NCBI GenBank assembly: GCA_964459985.1
Contig: CAYWOS010000010.1
Coordinates: 1-64,000, forward strand
Direction: 5' to 3'
Origin: CAYWOS01 sp964459985
Lineage (GTDB): Bacteria > Bacillota > Clostridia > Christensenellales > Aristaeellaceae
DNA: 64,000 nucleotides
Under the pieces are notes generated by a model that saw only the letters and a program-made list of their open reading frames with translations, was not told the DNA's origin and searched no databases. Below, in pieces: positions 17,640-26,270 of this stretch; position 1 is the first letter of the stretch; the number at the start of each line of letters is the position of its first letter. Made by a program: the position numbers and the translations under genes.

Positions 17640-19388
17640 ATGCTGTTATTCCACGATTCGCAGTCTCCCGTCTACCGCTTTCCGCAGGGCGCGGTGACGA
17701 CAGGCGTCCCGATCACCCTGCGCCTGCGCGCCGAGGGCGCGCGCGAGGCGACGCTCCGGTTTTTCGACGGCAGCGAGCGCTTCCTGCCCATGACGGAGCG
17801 CGAGGGGCTGTTCGAGGCGACGGTTTGCGCGCCCGATACGCCCATGCTTTGCTGGTACGACTTTGCCGCGCGCGGCGGCGGCGAGACCGATCGCTACGGC
17901 TGCGCGGCGGACGGTCTGGGCGGCGAGGGCGCGCAGGGCAGCGCGCGCGCGTACCAGATCACGGTGTACGACAGGGCGTTTGACACGCCGCGCTGGCTGC
18001 GCGGGGGCGTGATGTATCAGATTTTTCCCGATCGCTTTTACGCCTCGAAAACGGCCGCCTGCGACCGCGACGACGTCTATCTGCACGAGCATTGGAGCGA
18101 TCTGCCCATCCTGATGCCCGAAAACGGCGACGAGAACTGCGCGCGCGATTTTTTCGGCGGCGATCTCAAGGGCATCGAGCAAAAGCTGCCCTATCTCGCA
18201 TCGCTCGGCGTAACGGTGCTCTATCTGAACCCGATCTTCGCGGCGCGCAGCAACCACCGCTACGACACCGCCGATTATACGCAAATCGATCCGCTGCTCG
18301 GCACGAACGCGGATTTCGCCTCGCTGTGCGCGGCGGCGGACAAGGCGGGCATCCGCGTGATGCTCGACGGCGTGTTCAGCCATACCGGCGAGGACAGCCT
18401 GTATTTCAACAAATTCGGGCGGTATCCGACGCTCGGCGCGTATCAGTCGCCCGATTCGCCGTACTACCCGTGGTATACGTTCGAGCAATATCCCGACCGC
18501 TACGCCTGCTGGTGGGGCATTCATACGCTGCCCGCCGTCGATAAAAACTGCGAAAGCTACCGCGATTTCATGCTGAACGAACGCGGCGTGGCGCGGACAT
18601 GGCTCAAAAACGGCGCGGCGGGCTGGCGGCTCGACGTGGCGGACGAGCTGCCGATGCGCTTTCTGCGCGATCTGCGCGCCACCGCGCGCGCGCAAAAGGA
18701 CGACGCCGCGCTGCTGGGCGAGGTCTGGGAGGACGCCAGCCACAAGGTCGCCTACGGCGAAATGCGCTGCTACTGTCTGGGCGACACGCTCGACAGCGTG
18801 ATGAACTACCCGCTCCGCGAGGCGGCGATCGATTTCTTCACGGGCAAAACGAACGCCTTTTCGCTCTGCCGTCTGATCAAGAGCCAGCAGGAAAATTATC
18901 CCAAGCCGTTCTACTACGCGGTGATGAATCTGCTGGGCAGCCACGACCGCGCGCGCGCCGTCAACGCGCTGTGCGGCAGGAGCTTTGACGACATTCCCCT
19001 TCAGCGCCGCGCCGCCGCCGTGCTGACGCGCGCCGAGTACGCGCTGGGGCGCGTCAGGTATCTCGAAATGCTGCGCCTGATCTGCGCGCTGCCCGGCATT
19101 CCCTGCGTGTATTACGGCGACGAGGCGGGCATGACGGGCGCGGCCGATCCCTATTGCCGGGGCGCGTTCCCGTGGGGAAGCGAGGACGCGGAAATGACCG
19201 AGGCGGTCAAAGCCATCCTGCAGGCCCGCCGCGCGAGCCGCGCGCTGCAGACGGGCGCGCTGGAGGCGTTCGCGCGCGACGCCGATACGCTTGTCGTCCG
19301 CCGGATGATTGACGACCGCGACGTGTTCGGCGAGCCCGCGCCCGACGAAATCGTCGAAACGGTGATCAGCCGCGCCGTAACGCCCTGA
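17640..19388 (+). CDS. GH13 alpha-glucosidase/neopullulanase-type amylase
   Basis: This 582-residue GH13 enzyme has an N-terminal beta domain of the CBM34 style (about 1-115) before the barrel, which begins GGVMYQIFPDRFY. Conserved regions are DGVFSHTG (I), GWRLDVADELP with the Asp nucleophile (II), LLGEVWEDAS with the acid Glu (III) and LLGSHDRAR (IV). The domain order and DGVFSH suit the neopullulanase/cyclomaltodextrinase subgroup acting on short alpha-glucans in the cytoplasm. It has no strong ribosome site and starts 4 bases after the MATE stop, so coupling is likely. Confidence 0.9.
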   Translation: MLLFHDSQSPVYRFPQGAVTTGVPITLRLRAEGAREATLRFFDGSERFLPMTEREGLFEATVCAPDTPMLCWYDFAARGGGETDRYGCAADGLGGEGAQGSARAYQITVYDRAFDTPRWLRGGVMYQIFPDRFYASKTAACDRDDVYLHEHWSDLPILMPENGDENCARDFFGGDLKGIEQKLPYLASLGVTVLYLNPIFAARSNHRYDTADYTQIDPLLGTNADFASLCAAADKAGIRVMLDGVFSHTGEDSLYFNKFGRYPTLGAYQSPDSPYYPWYTFEQYPDRYACWWGIHTLPAVDKNCESYRDFMLNERGVARTWLKNGAAGWRLDVADELPMRFLRDLRATARAQKDDAALLGEVWEDASHKVAYGEMRCYCLGDTLDSVMNYPLREAAIDFFTGKTNAFSLCRLIKSQQENYPKPFYYAVMNLLGSHDRARAVNALCGRSFDDIPLQRRAAAVLTRAEYALGRVRYLEMLRLICALPGIPCVYYGDEAGMTGAADPYCRGAFPWGSEDAEMTEAVKAILQARRASRALQTGALEAFARDADTLVVRRMIDDRDVFGEPAPDEIVETVISRAVTP

Positions 19389-19402
19389 TTTTTCCAAATA
19401 AC

Positions 19403-19441
19403 AAACGCGCCGTCGGCTGTCCTGCCGCGCGGCGCGTTTTT
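19403..19441 (+). terminator. terminator after the MATE-GH13 pair
   Basis: AAACGCGCCG (19403-19412) pairs with CGGCGCGTTT (19430-19439), followed by further T. The A run at the other side means it may also serve rho on the minus strand. Confidence 0.8.
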
Positions 19442-19481
19442 GTATGACCGAACCTGCCCGACGGGCACAAAGCCCGGCGCT

Positions 19482-21410
19482 TTACTTGCCTCCGAGCATG
19501 TCCATGAAGCTGTCGAAGCGCTCGGCGAGATCCTTGGTGTCGCGCGTTTTTTCGAGAATGGCGCAGACAAGCTCGGCTTGCGCCGGATCGGAGGAGGAAA
19601 GCATATCGCGCAGGCGTTTGCCCACGGCGATTTCCTTTTCGGTCAGCATGAGCTCGTCGTGGCGGGTGGCGCAGCCCGAGGCGTTCAAACCGGGGCACGC
19701 GCGCTTATCGGAGGAGGCGGTCAGCTGCGCTTCCATGTTGCTCGTGCCCTTGAGCTCCTTGAGCACCGCCTCGTCGATGGGGTTGCCGGTATCGGAAAAC
19801 GCCGTGGCGACGACGGTCAGGCTGCCGCCCTGCTTGAGATTGCGCGCCGCGCCGAACAGGCGCTTGGGCCTGTTCATCGCGCCGGCGACCAGGCCGCTGG
19901 GCGTCGTGCGCGCCGTGGCGGGCGCGACGGTGTTGTAGGCGTAAACGAGGCGCGTGATGCTGTCCAGCAGTAAAACGACGTTGCCGCCGCTCTCCGCCAG
20001 ACGCATGGCGCGCTCGAGCAGCAGTTCGCTGGCACGCGTCTGCGATTCGGGCGGCTCGTCAAACGAGGAGGAAACGACCTCGGCGCTCACCTGCTCGATG
20101 ATCTCGGTCACATCCTCGGGACGCTGGTCGATGAGCAGCATCATCTGGGTCACGTCGGGGTACTTCTCGGTCAGCGCTTTGGAGATCTCCACAAGAAGGT
20201 TCATCCGGCCGGCGCGCTGCGGCGTGACGATCAGCGCGCGCTGACCAAAGCCGATGGGCGAGAGCACGTCGATCAATTTGAGCGTCGCGCCCGAATCCCT
20301 GCCCGCAAGCGCGATGCGCTTTTTGGGGTAGATCGGCGTCAGCTCCTCAAAGAGCGGACGCTTGATCGGCTCCTCCGCCGATTTGCCGTTGACGTCGGTG
20401 ATGTACAGCATGGCGGCGAAGCGATCGTTGTCGCGCTGCTTGCGCGTTTTGCCGACGACGTAATCGCCGGTGCGCAGGCCGAAGCGCTTGACCTGCGCGT
20501 TGGAGATATAGATATCCTTGCGCCCCGCGAGGTAGCGCTCGGCGCGCAGAAAACCGAATCCGTCGGGCATGATTTCCAATACGCCCTCGCCGTCGCCGCA
20601 TTCGCCGGCTGCGAGCACCTCGTTGATGCCGGGCTGACCGGCAGGCTGCGGCGCGCTCTCGCGCGGCGCGTAATCGCTCACGGCGTCGGGGCGGTAATCG
20701 CGCACGGGACGGTACTCGCCGGCGGGCGGATCGGGACGGTAGTACGGCGCGCGATCCTCGGGCGCGGCGGGCGGTTCGGGCGGCTGCGCGACGTCGGGGC
20801 CGAAATGCGACGCATAAGGCTGCGCCTGCGGCGCGCGGGCGGGCGCTTCGGGGCGCGGCGCGCGCGAATAGGGGCGGGGCTCGCCGCCCGTGGGAAGCGG
20901 ACGGTTCGATATGCCGGTGTATTGCGCGGCGCGCGGTTGATAGCCCTGCTGCGGCTGGAAAGCGCGCGGGTTATGCCACGTGCGCGAGCCTTCCATCGTG
21001 AAGGCGGGCGCTTTGCTCGATATCGAGGCAAGCGAGCTGACGCGCGGCGCGGCGGGCGAAGCGGCGGCAGGCGCGCGGGTCGCGGGCGCGGGCGTAACGG
21101 CGCGCGGCGCGGCGTTCACCTTGCGCGGCGTGAAGCCGTGGTTCGGGGTGAGCACCGGGATATCGTCCTGATCGTCAAACCCGTCGTCGGCGATGATCGA
21201 CGCGCTGCGGACGGGACGCCGCTCGGCAACGGGCGCGGGCGGAGCGGGCGGCGCGGACGGCGCGGACGGCGACGGCGCGTTTCCCTTCGCCGCGGCGTTC
21301 AATTTGTCCACGATTCCCTGCTTGCTGATGCCGGCGCCCAGCACCACGCCCATCTCCTTCGCCACGCGGCGAAGCTCGAGCACCGTCAGTTTGCCAAAGT
21401 CTTCACTCAA
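19482..21410 (-). CDS. rho: transcription termination factor Rho with altered ATPase residues
   Basis: Rho is the hexameric RNA translocase that ends transcription. The 642-residue product has a Rho_N helix domain (about 5-40), a Pro/Ala/Arg-rich disordered insert (about 45-255), a cold-shock RNA-binding domain (DGFGFLRAERYLAGRKDIYI) and the RecA-like core. Against E. coli Rho from memory, K181 and K184 are Arg (399, 402), T185 is Met (403), catalytic E211 is Gln (429) and Q-loop K283 is Arg, while Walker B D265 is kept (483). I chose TTG at 21408-21410: the ATG at 21428 precedes a GGGAGG ribosome site lying between the two codons. It is monocistronic, with its own promoter and a leader of about 170 bases. 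Confidence 0.93.
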   Translation of the reverse strand: MSEDFGKLTVLELRRVAKEMGVVLGAGISKQGIVDKLNAAAKGNAPSPSAPSAPPAPPAPVAERRPVRSASIIADDGFDDQDDIPVLTPNHGFTPRKVNAAPRAVTPAPATRAPAAASPAAPRVSSLASISSKAPAFTMEGSRTWHNPRAFQPQQGYQPRAAQYTGISNRPLPTGGEPRPYSRAPRPEAPARAPQAQPYASHFGPDVAQPPEPPAAPEDRAPYYRPDPPAGEYRPVRDYRPDAVSDYAPRESAPQPAGQPGINEVLAAGECGDGEGVLEIMPDGFGFLRAERYLAGRKDIYISNAQVKRFGLRTGDYVVGKTRKQRDNDRFAAMLYITDVNGKSAEEPIKRPLFEELTPIYPKKRIALAGRDSGATLKLIDVLSPIGFGQRALIVTPQRAGRMNLLVEISKALTEKYPDVTQMMLLIDQRPEDVTEIIEQVSAEVVSSSFDEPPESQTRASELLLERAMRLAESGGNVVLLLDSITRLVYAYNTVAPATARTTPSGLVAGAMNRPKRLFGAARNLKQGGSLTVVATAFSDTGNPIDEAVLKELKGTSNMEAQLTASSDKRACPGLNASGCATRHDELMLTEKEIAVGKRLRDMLSSSDPAQAELVCAILEKTRDTKDLAERFDSFMDMLGGK

Positions 21411-21588
21411 AGGAATATCCTCCCTCATGTTTTCGGCTGTTCGTCACGTAAATACCGCTCGTGAACACGCGCAAGCGCGCGCGTCATGCGGAGGTGGTTT
21501 CGGGCTATCGGTCGAAAGTCAAATCAAGAAAGAACCTCGTTTCGTCAATGCTCGGGCAATGCGTTATTCAACGCGCTGTCTGTAACGC

Positions 21589-21617
21589 ATTATAACAGAC
21601 GGCGGCGCGTAATTCAA
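21589..21617 (-). promoter_or_regulatory. sigma-A promoter of rho, with a leader of about 170 bases
   Basis: TTGAAT (21612-21617) and TATAAT (21589-21594) on the minus strand are separated by 17 bases. The transcript would carry a leader of roughly 170 bases before the TTG start. Rho genes in other bacteria are autoregulated through their leaders, so this length may matter. Confidence 0.75.
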
Positions 21618-21699
21618 TGCTTTTCAGGAATTTTCATGCGCCGGCGCGCCGCGCGTTCGTTCAAATCCGCGCGCAAAGCGCTTGTTTGTATACAAAACG

Positions 21700-23025
21700 T
21701 CATTTTCCGACACAAAACCGCGAAAACACGTCGTCCAGCAGTTGTTCGTCCACGCGGTCGCCCGTGACGCGCGCGAGCGAATCAAGCGCCTCGTGCAGCG
21801 ATACGGCGATCAGATCGACGGCGTCGCCGTGCCGACAGGCGTCCGCCGCCTCGCGGAGCGCGCGCGCCGCCTCGCGCGCCAGACGCATGTGCCGCGCCGC
21901 CGTGAGCGGCGTCTGGCCGGCGCCCGCACCGAAAGCGGCGACGGCGTCGGTCAGCGCCCCGATGCCCGCGCCGGTGCCGGCCGAAACGGCGAGGCAGTCG
22001 AGCCCGCGCGCGTCAAAGCGCTGCTTTAGATCGCTCTTGTTCAGCGCGATCACATGCGGAAGCCGGGACACGCGCGATATCAGATCGTCGTCCTCCCGCG
22101 TCCGCGCCGCCGCGCCGTCGAGCACAAGCACGGCGACATCGGCGCTTTCCATGGCGCGCCGCGCGCGCTCGACGCCGATTTTTTCGACCGTTTCCCCGCC
22201 TTCGCGCAGGCCGGCGGTATCGCTGAAGCAGACCTTCAGCCCGTCGATGTACACGCTGCCGCGCACGATATCGCGCGTTGTGCCGGGAATATCGGTCACA
22301 ATGGCGCGTTCCTCGGCGAGCAGGCGGTTAAGCAGCGATGATTTGCCCACGTTGGGCCTGCCGCATAATACGACCTCGAGCCCCGATTCGACGATGCGCG
22401 CGCCGCGCTCGTCGCAGGCGCTTTCCAGCGTTTCGGCAAGCGCCTCCGCGCCCTCGAGCAGCCGCGCCGCCGCCTCCGCTTCCTCGATTTCCTCGGGATA
22501 ATCAATCGCCGCCTCGACCCCGGCAAGCAAAGACAAAAGCGCCGCCTGCGCGTCGCGGATAAAGGCGCTCGCGCCGCCCGAAAGCTGCCGGACCGCCGCG
22601 CGCGAGGCGCGCTCGCCCTCGGCGGAAATGAGCTGCATGACGGCTTCGGCGCGGCTTAAATCGACGCGCCCGTTCATAAACGCGCGGCGCGTGAACTCGC
22701 CGGGGCGCGCCGGGCGCGCGCCGAGCGCGAACACGGCGTCCAGCGCCCGCCTTGCCGTCCATTCGCCGCCGTGCAGGTGGATTTCCGCAACGTCCTCGCG
22801 CGTGTAGCTTTTCGGCGCGCGCATCAAGACCGCCATGCACTCGTCGATAACGTCGCCGCCGCTCGCGATATGGCCGTAATACATTTGATGGCTTGCCCAC
22901 GGGCTGTGCGGACGAAACAGCTTCTGAAGCGTCCCTTCCGCGCCGCCGCCGCTGATCCTGATGATGGCGATGCCGCCGCGTCCCGGAGGCGTGGCGATCG
23001 CCGCGATGGTGTCGTTGTCGGTCAT
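21700..23025 (-). CDS. mnmE: tRNA uridine-5-carboxymethylaminomethyl GTPase MnmE
   Basis: MnmE, with MnmG, modifies the wobble uridine of tRNAs. The 441-residue product has the N-terminal folate-binding domain (DTIAAIATPPGRGGIAIIRI), a helical domain, an inserted G domain (GRPNVGKSSLLNRL, DIPGTTRD, DTAGLRE, NKSD) and the C-terminal FCVGK with the conserved cysteine. The ATG at 23025 follows GAGGTG; a longer open frame to 23115 crosses the promoter. The usual neighbours (mnmG, rsmG, jag, yidC, rnpA) are absent here. Confidence 0.96.
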   Translation of the reverse strand: MTDNDTIAAIATPPGRGGIAIIRISGGGAEGTLQKLFRPHSPWASHQMYYGHIASGGDVIDECMAVLMRAPKSYTREDVAEIHLHGGEWTARRALDAVFALGARPARPGEFTRRAFMNGRVDLSRAEAVMQLISAEGERASRAAVRQLSGGASAFIRDAQAALLSLLAGVEAAIDYPEEIEEAEAAARLLEGAEALAETLESACDERGARIVESGLEVVLCGRPNVGKSSLLNRLLAEERAIVTDIPGTTRDIVRGSVYIDGLKVCFSDTAGLREGGETVEKIGVERARRAMESADVAVLVLDGAAARTREDDDLISRVSRLPHVIALNKSDLKQRFDARGLDCLAVSAGTGAGIGALTDAVAAFGAGAGQTPLTAARHMRLAREAARALREAADACRHGDAVDLIAVSLHEALDSLARVTGDRVDEQLLDDVFSRFCVGK

Positions 23026-23055
23026 GCGCACCTCGATCGTCTGAATACCGCTCCT

Positions 23056-23084
23056 ATTATATCGCGGCGTCCGCCGTCTGGCAA
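23056..23084 (-). promoter_or_regulatory. sigma-A promoter of mnmE
   Basis: TTGCCA (23079-23084) and TATAAT (23056-23061) on the minus strand are separated by 17 bases, back to back with the acyltransferase promoter only 4 bases away. Confidence 0.83.
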
Positions 23085-23087
23085 GCC

Positions 23088-23116
23088 TTGCGAAAACCGA
23101 TAAAATGGAGTACAAT
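23088..23116 (+). promoter_or_regulatory. sigma-A promoter of the acyltransferase-like gene
   Basis: TTGCGA (23088-23093) and TACAAT (23111-23116) are separated by 17 bases, divergent from mnmE. Confidence 0.82.
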
Positions 23117-23170
23117 AGGGCTTGCGGCGCGGCCGCGCGCGGCCGCCATCATCAAACGAAGGATGCCTTT

Positions 23171-25216
23171 ATGCACCAGAACGCCGGCACGCGCACCATG
23201 ATATCGGCCTTCGGCACGCTGTATTCGTGCCTGTTTTGCGTACTGGCGTCGTCGGTGCTGATGGACATGCCGCTTCTGGGCGGCGCGCTGTACCTGCTCG
23301 GGCGCGTCGCGCTTTTGTACACGCGCATGCGCCGCCCGCCCGTCGATCGCCTGCTCCCGCCCCGGCTCGCGCGCATGGGAAATATCCTTTTGATTGCCGT
23401 GACCGTGCTGATGCTCGCCATCGTCGTGATTTTCCCCGCGCGGCTGGACGACGGCGCCTTGTGGCTGGTCGTCGCGCTTTCGCTGCTGGTTTCGCTGCGC
23501 CCCATCGCGCTGCGCTTCGTCGTCGAGCGCGAGTATCTCAAGGGCACGCGCGTTTCCCGCGCGTTCGGCCGGGCGCTGATCATTGATTTCGCGTTCCCCG
23601 CCGCCGCCGCCGTGCCGCTCTTTTCGGCGCTGGGGAGCGATCAGTCATGGGCGCTGCTCGGCGGCTTTCTGTTCAGCGGCGTGCTCGAATTCTTCGACTG
23701 CTGGCGTATGCGGCGGCGCATCCGCCCGCCCGAGGGCGTGGAAGAAGAGGAAATCGCGCGGCTGCACGAGGTGCACGCCTACCGCATGTACCAGACCATC
23801 ACGCTCGTCACGGCGACGGCGCTGCAGGTGACGCAGGTGATGACCTTTTGCTTCATCGGCGTCACGGCGCAGGCGCTGCTCACCTGCATGGCGCTCGCCA
23901 TATTTATCACCTACGGCGCGACGCTGGTGACCAACCTGATTTTCCGCAAGAAATTTTTCGGCCATCACGATCCCTCGAGCATCCTGATGATCGGGCTGGT
24001 GGTGTGGCTGTACGGGCTGATCCTGTTCATCGATTCGCGCGCCGACGCCGCGCCGTACGTCGCCTACGTCGCGCTGGCGCTGTGCACGGCGGGCGCGACG
24101 GTGTGCGTCAAGATCAACGCGTACAGCGAGAACGACATCCGCGCGGTGGCGGCGTTCGGCATCGGCCACGCGCCCAGCGGCGCCGTCGACTGGATTCAGG
24201 AAATGCGCGTCGAGTTCGCCTCGACCCTCGGGCAGATGATCGCGCTGATCGGCATTCCGCTGATCATTATCTTCACGAACGACGTGACGCCCGATACCGA
24301 GCTTCTCTCAATGGGATTGAGGCTTTTGTTCGCCGTACCCGCGCTCGTGCTCGTGGCGGCGGCGATTTTCCTGACGCTGCGTTTCCCCGTGACGCGCGCG
24401 CACATGGACAAGCTGCGCCGCTACACCTCCCTGCAGGCGGACGGCAAGAGCAACGCGCCGCTCCAAGAACAGCTCGAGGCCGTGATCGTCGGCAAAAGCA
24501 TCAAACATTTCGGCGTGCGCATCATCATGTTCCTGATGCGCCCCTTCTACCGCCACAAAATCCTCGGGCGCGAAAACGTGCGCCTGTCGGACGACGTCAG
24601 CAGCGTGTTCGTCTGCAATCACGGCGAAATTTACGGTCCGATCGTCACCAATCTGTATATTCCCTTTTCCTTCCGCCCGTGGGTGACGTATGAAATGACC
24701 GATATCGCGGCGGTCGCCGATCATGTGTACAACGGCACGATGATCCGGCAGACGTGGATCCCGCAAAAATGGCGGCGGCCGCTCACCGATAAGATCGCCG
24801 CGCCCCTTCTTGTGTGGATCATGCGTTCGGTGGACAGCATTCCCGTGTATCACGACAACCCGCGCAAGCTGATGGGCACCTTCCGCACCACCATCGCGGC
24901 GATGGAGGCGGGCGACAACATCCTTTTGTTCCCCGAGGATTCCTCCACCACCGAGGAAGGGCGCTTCCGGCGCGAGGGCGTCAGCGAGTTTTTCACCGGC
25001 TTCACGGTGATCGGTCAGATGTATTACAACAAAACGGGCAAGCGCGCGCAGTTCATCCCGGTGTACGCCGACAGGCAAAAGCGCGTCATCACCTTCGGCG
25101 TGCCGACGCTGTACGATCCCGATCTCCCCGCCAACGACGAGAAGCGCCGCCTGTGCGATTATCTGCGCGGCGAAATGATGCGGATCGCGCGCGGGGACGC
25201 GCGGGGCGACGAGTAA
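23171..25216 (+). CDS. polytopic membrane protein with C-terminal PlsC-like acyltransferase domain
   Basis: The 681-residue protein has roughly ten hydrophobic segments in the first 430 residues, then a soluble PlsC/LPLAT-like domain (about 450-681). Motif I reads VCNHGEIYGP, so the Asp of NHx4D is replaced by Gly. The later FPEG-type motif reads LLFPEDSSTTEEG. A phospholipid or lyso-lipid acyl-transfer role is the family expectation, but the lost Asp makes activity uncertain. The ATG at 23171 follows AAGGA and uses the divergent promoter at 23088-23116. Single gene with its own terminator. Confidence 0.75.
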   Translation: MHQNAGTRTMISAFGTLYSCLFCVLASSVLMDMPLLGGALYLLGRVALLYTRMRRPPVDRLLPPRLARMGNILLIAVTVLMLAIVVIFPARLDDGALWLVVALSLLVSLRPIALRFVVEREYLKGTRVSRAFGRALIIDFAFPAAAAVPLFSALGSDQSWALLGGFLFSGVLEFFDCWRMRRRIRPPEGVEEEEIARLHEVHAYRMYQTITLVTATALQVTQVMTFCFIGVTAQALLTCMALAIFITYGATLVTNLIFRKKFFGHHDPSSILMIGLVVWLYGLILFIDSRADAAPYVAYVALALCTAGATVCVKINAYSENDIRAVAAFGIGHAPSGAVDWIQEMRVEFASTLGQMIALIGIPLIIIFTNDVTPDTELLSMGLRLLFAVPALVLVAAAIFLTLRFPVTRAHMDKLRRYTSLQADGKSNAPLQEQLEAVIVGKSIKHFGVRIIMFLMRPFYRHKILGRENVRLSDDVSSVFVCNHGEIYGPIVTNLYIPFSFRPWVTYEMTDIAAVADHVYNGTMIRQTWIPQKWRRPLTDKIAAPLLVWIMRSVDSIPVYHDNPRKLMGTFRTTIAAMEAGDNILLFPEDSSTTEEGRFRREGVSEFFTGFTVIGQMYYNKTGKRAQFIPVYADRQKRVITFGVPTLYDPDLPANDEKRRLCDYLRGEMMRIARGDARGDE

Positions 25217-25233
25217 TCCACGGATTGTCGCGG

Positions 25234-25270
25234 AAAAGAACCGCCCTCCACTTCAAGAGCGGTTCTTTTT
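25234..25270. terminator. bidirectional terminator between acyltransferase and spoVAC
   Basis: AAAAGAACCGC (25234-25244) pairs with GCGGTTCTTTT (25259-25269), with T or A tracts on both sides. It ends the convergent transcripts of the acyltransferase gene and the spoVA operon. Confidence 0.9.
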
Positions 25271-25286
25271 GCATTGAGAAATCCCT

Positions 25287-25754
25287 TCACCATCGGATAA
25301 AGAAGTACAGGACGCCCACGATCACCGACGTCGCCACGCCGTAGGCGATGACGGGGCCGGCGATGGCGAACAGCTTCGCGCCGGTGCCGAGCACCCAACC
25401 CTCGGGGCGGAATTCCATCGCGGGCGACACCATGGCGTTGGCGAACCCCGTGATGGGCACCAGCGTGCCCGCGCCGGCATACAAGGCGATATTATCAAAT
25501 ATCCCGATGCCCGTGAGCAGCGCCGCCAGAAACACCAGCGTCACGCTCGCCATCGTCAGCGCGGCGGAGGCGGGCAGGTTGAAATTGCCCTCGGCGATCT
25601 CGGCGACCGCCTGCCCCAGCATACAGATGACGCCGCCCACCCAGAAGGCGCGCAAAACGCCGGCCCCCAGCTCGCTTTTCGGCGTGATCCGCGCGATCAG
25701 CGCCTCGTAATTCCTAAAGATTTCGCCGCGCGCGCGCTGTTCATTCTCCGCCAT
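25287..25754 (-). CDS. spoVAC: stage V sporulation protein AC
   Basis: SpoVAC is part of the forespore inner-membrane channel that carries dipicolinic acid and acts in germination. The 155-residue product has four or five membrane helices and family segments LRAFWVGGVICMLGQAVAEI and LYAGAGTLVPITGFANAMV. The ATG at 25754 follows GGGGAGGGACAGG. It is the last gene before the terminator, so spoVAD and spoVAE do not follow as they do in Bacillus and most Clostridia. Confidence 0.93.
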   Translation of the reverse strand: MAENEQRARGEIFRNYEALIARITPKSELGAGVLRAFWVGGVICMLGQAVAEIAEGNFNLPASAALTMASVTLVFLAALLTGIGIFDNIALYAGAGTLVPITGFANAMVSPAMEFRPEGWVLGTGAKLFAIAGPVIAYGVATSVIVGVLYFFIRW

Positions 25755-25881
25755 GTTCCTGTCCCTCCCCGCGAATTTTCGGTAATCCCGGCGTCGGGCG
25801 CGCGCGGATCTCGCGGTTGCCCGGACGCGGCAGATAGTCCAGCGCGCCCGGAAACGCCGGCGCGCCCCGTTTTCCGTCCAT
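25741..25881 (-). CDS. small ORF between spoVAB and spoVAC (46 aa, unknown)
   Basis: The ATG overlaps the spoVAB stop (TAATG) and the stop overlaps the spoVAC start region by 14 bases, so this 46-codon frame exactly fills the gap. It begins MDGKRGAPAFPGALDYLPRP and ends GEGQEHGGE: Pro/Gly/Arg-rich, no membrane helix. The ribosome site of spoVAC lies inside it. The tight packing suggests it is translated, perhaps for coupling spoVAC to spoVAB, but GC-rich sequence makes chance open frames common. I do not recognise a family. Confidence 0.45.
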   Translation of the reverse strand: MDGKRGAPAFPGALDYLPRPGNREIRARPTPGLPKIRGEGQEHGGE

Positions 25882-26270
25882 TACGATCCCCCGATCAGCG
25901 ACGCGTACAGCGCGCCGCCCGTTTTGCCCAGGATCAGCGCCGCCGCCGCAAGGCGCATGTCCGCCGTTACGCTCAAGCGGTCGAACAGCGTGGGAATGAC
26001 CTCGACCGCCTCGACCAGCGCCGCCGACACCATGCCCACGAACGCGCCGCCCGCGAGTAGCGCCAGCGCGGCGATCGCCTCGGGCAGACGCATTTCGGGC
26101 GACAGCGCGCCCAGCGCCGCGCCCAGCACGAGCGCCGCCGCGCACAGGCGCATGCTCCCGGCGTTCAGCGCGTCGCTCACGCGCATGGGAATCTGCAGCG
26201 CCGTCCACAGCGGCGCGACCACCAGCCCCAGCGTTACGCCGAAGGACAGCCCGATCAGCGCGCCGGTCAC
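25881..26270 (-). CDS. spoVAB: stage V sporulation protein AB
   Basis: SpoVAB is a small membrane protein of the dipicolinate channel complex. The 129-residue product has about four helices (GALIGLSFGVTLGLVVAPLW; AALALLAGGAFVGMVSAAL). The ATG at 26270 overlaps the spoVAA stop as ATGA. SpoVAB is typical of Bacilli and some Clostridia; its presence with spoVAA but without an adjacent spoVAD/AE is unusual in gene order. The assignment relies on size, topology and position. Confidence 0.85.
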   Translation of the reverse strand: MTGALIGLSFGVTLGLVVAPLWTALQIPMRVSDALNAGSMRLCAAALVLGAALGALSPEMRLPEAIAALALLAGGAFVGMVSAALVEAVEVIPTLFDRLSVTADMRLAAAALILGKTGGALYASLIGGS

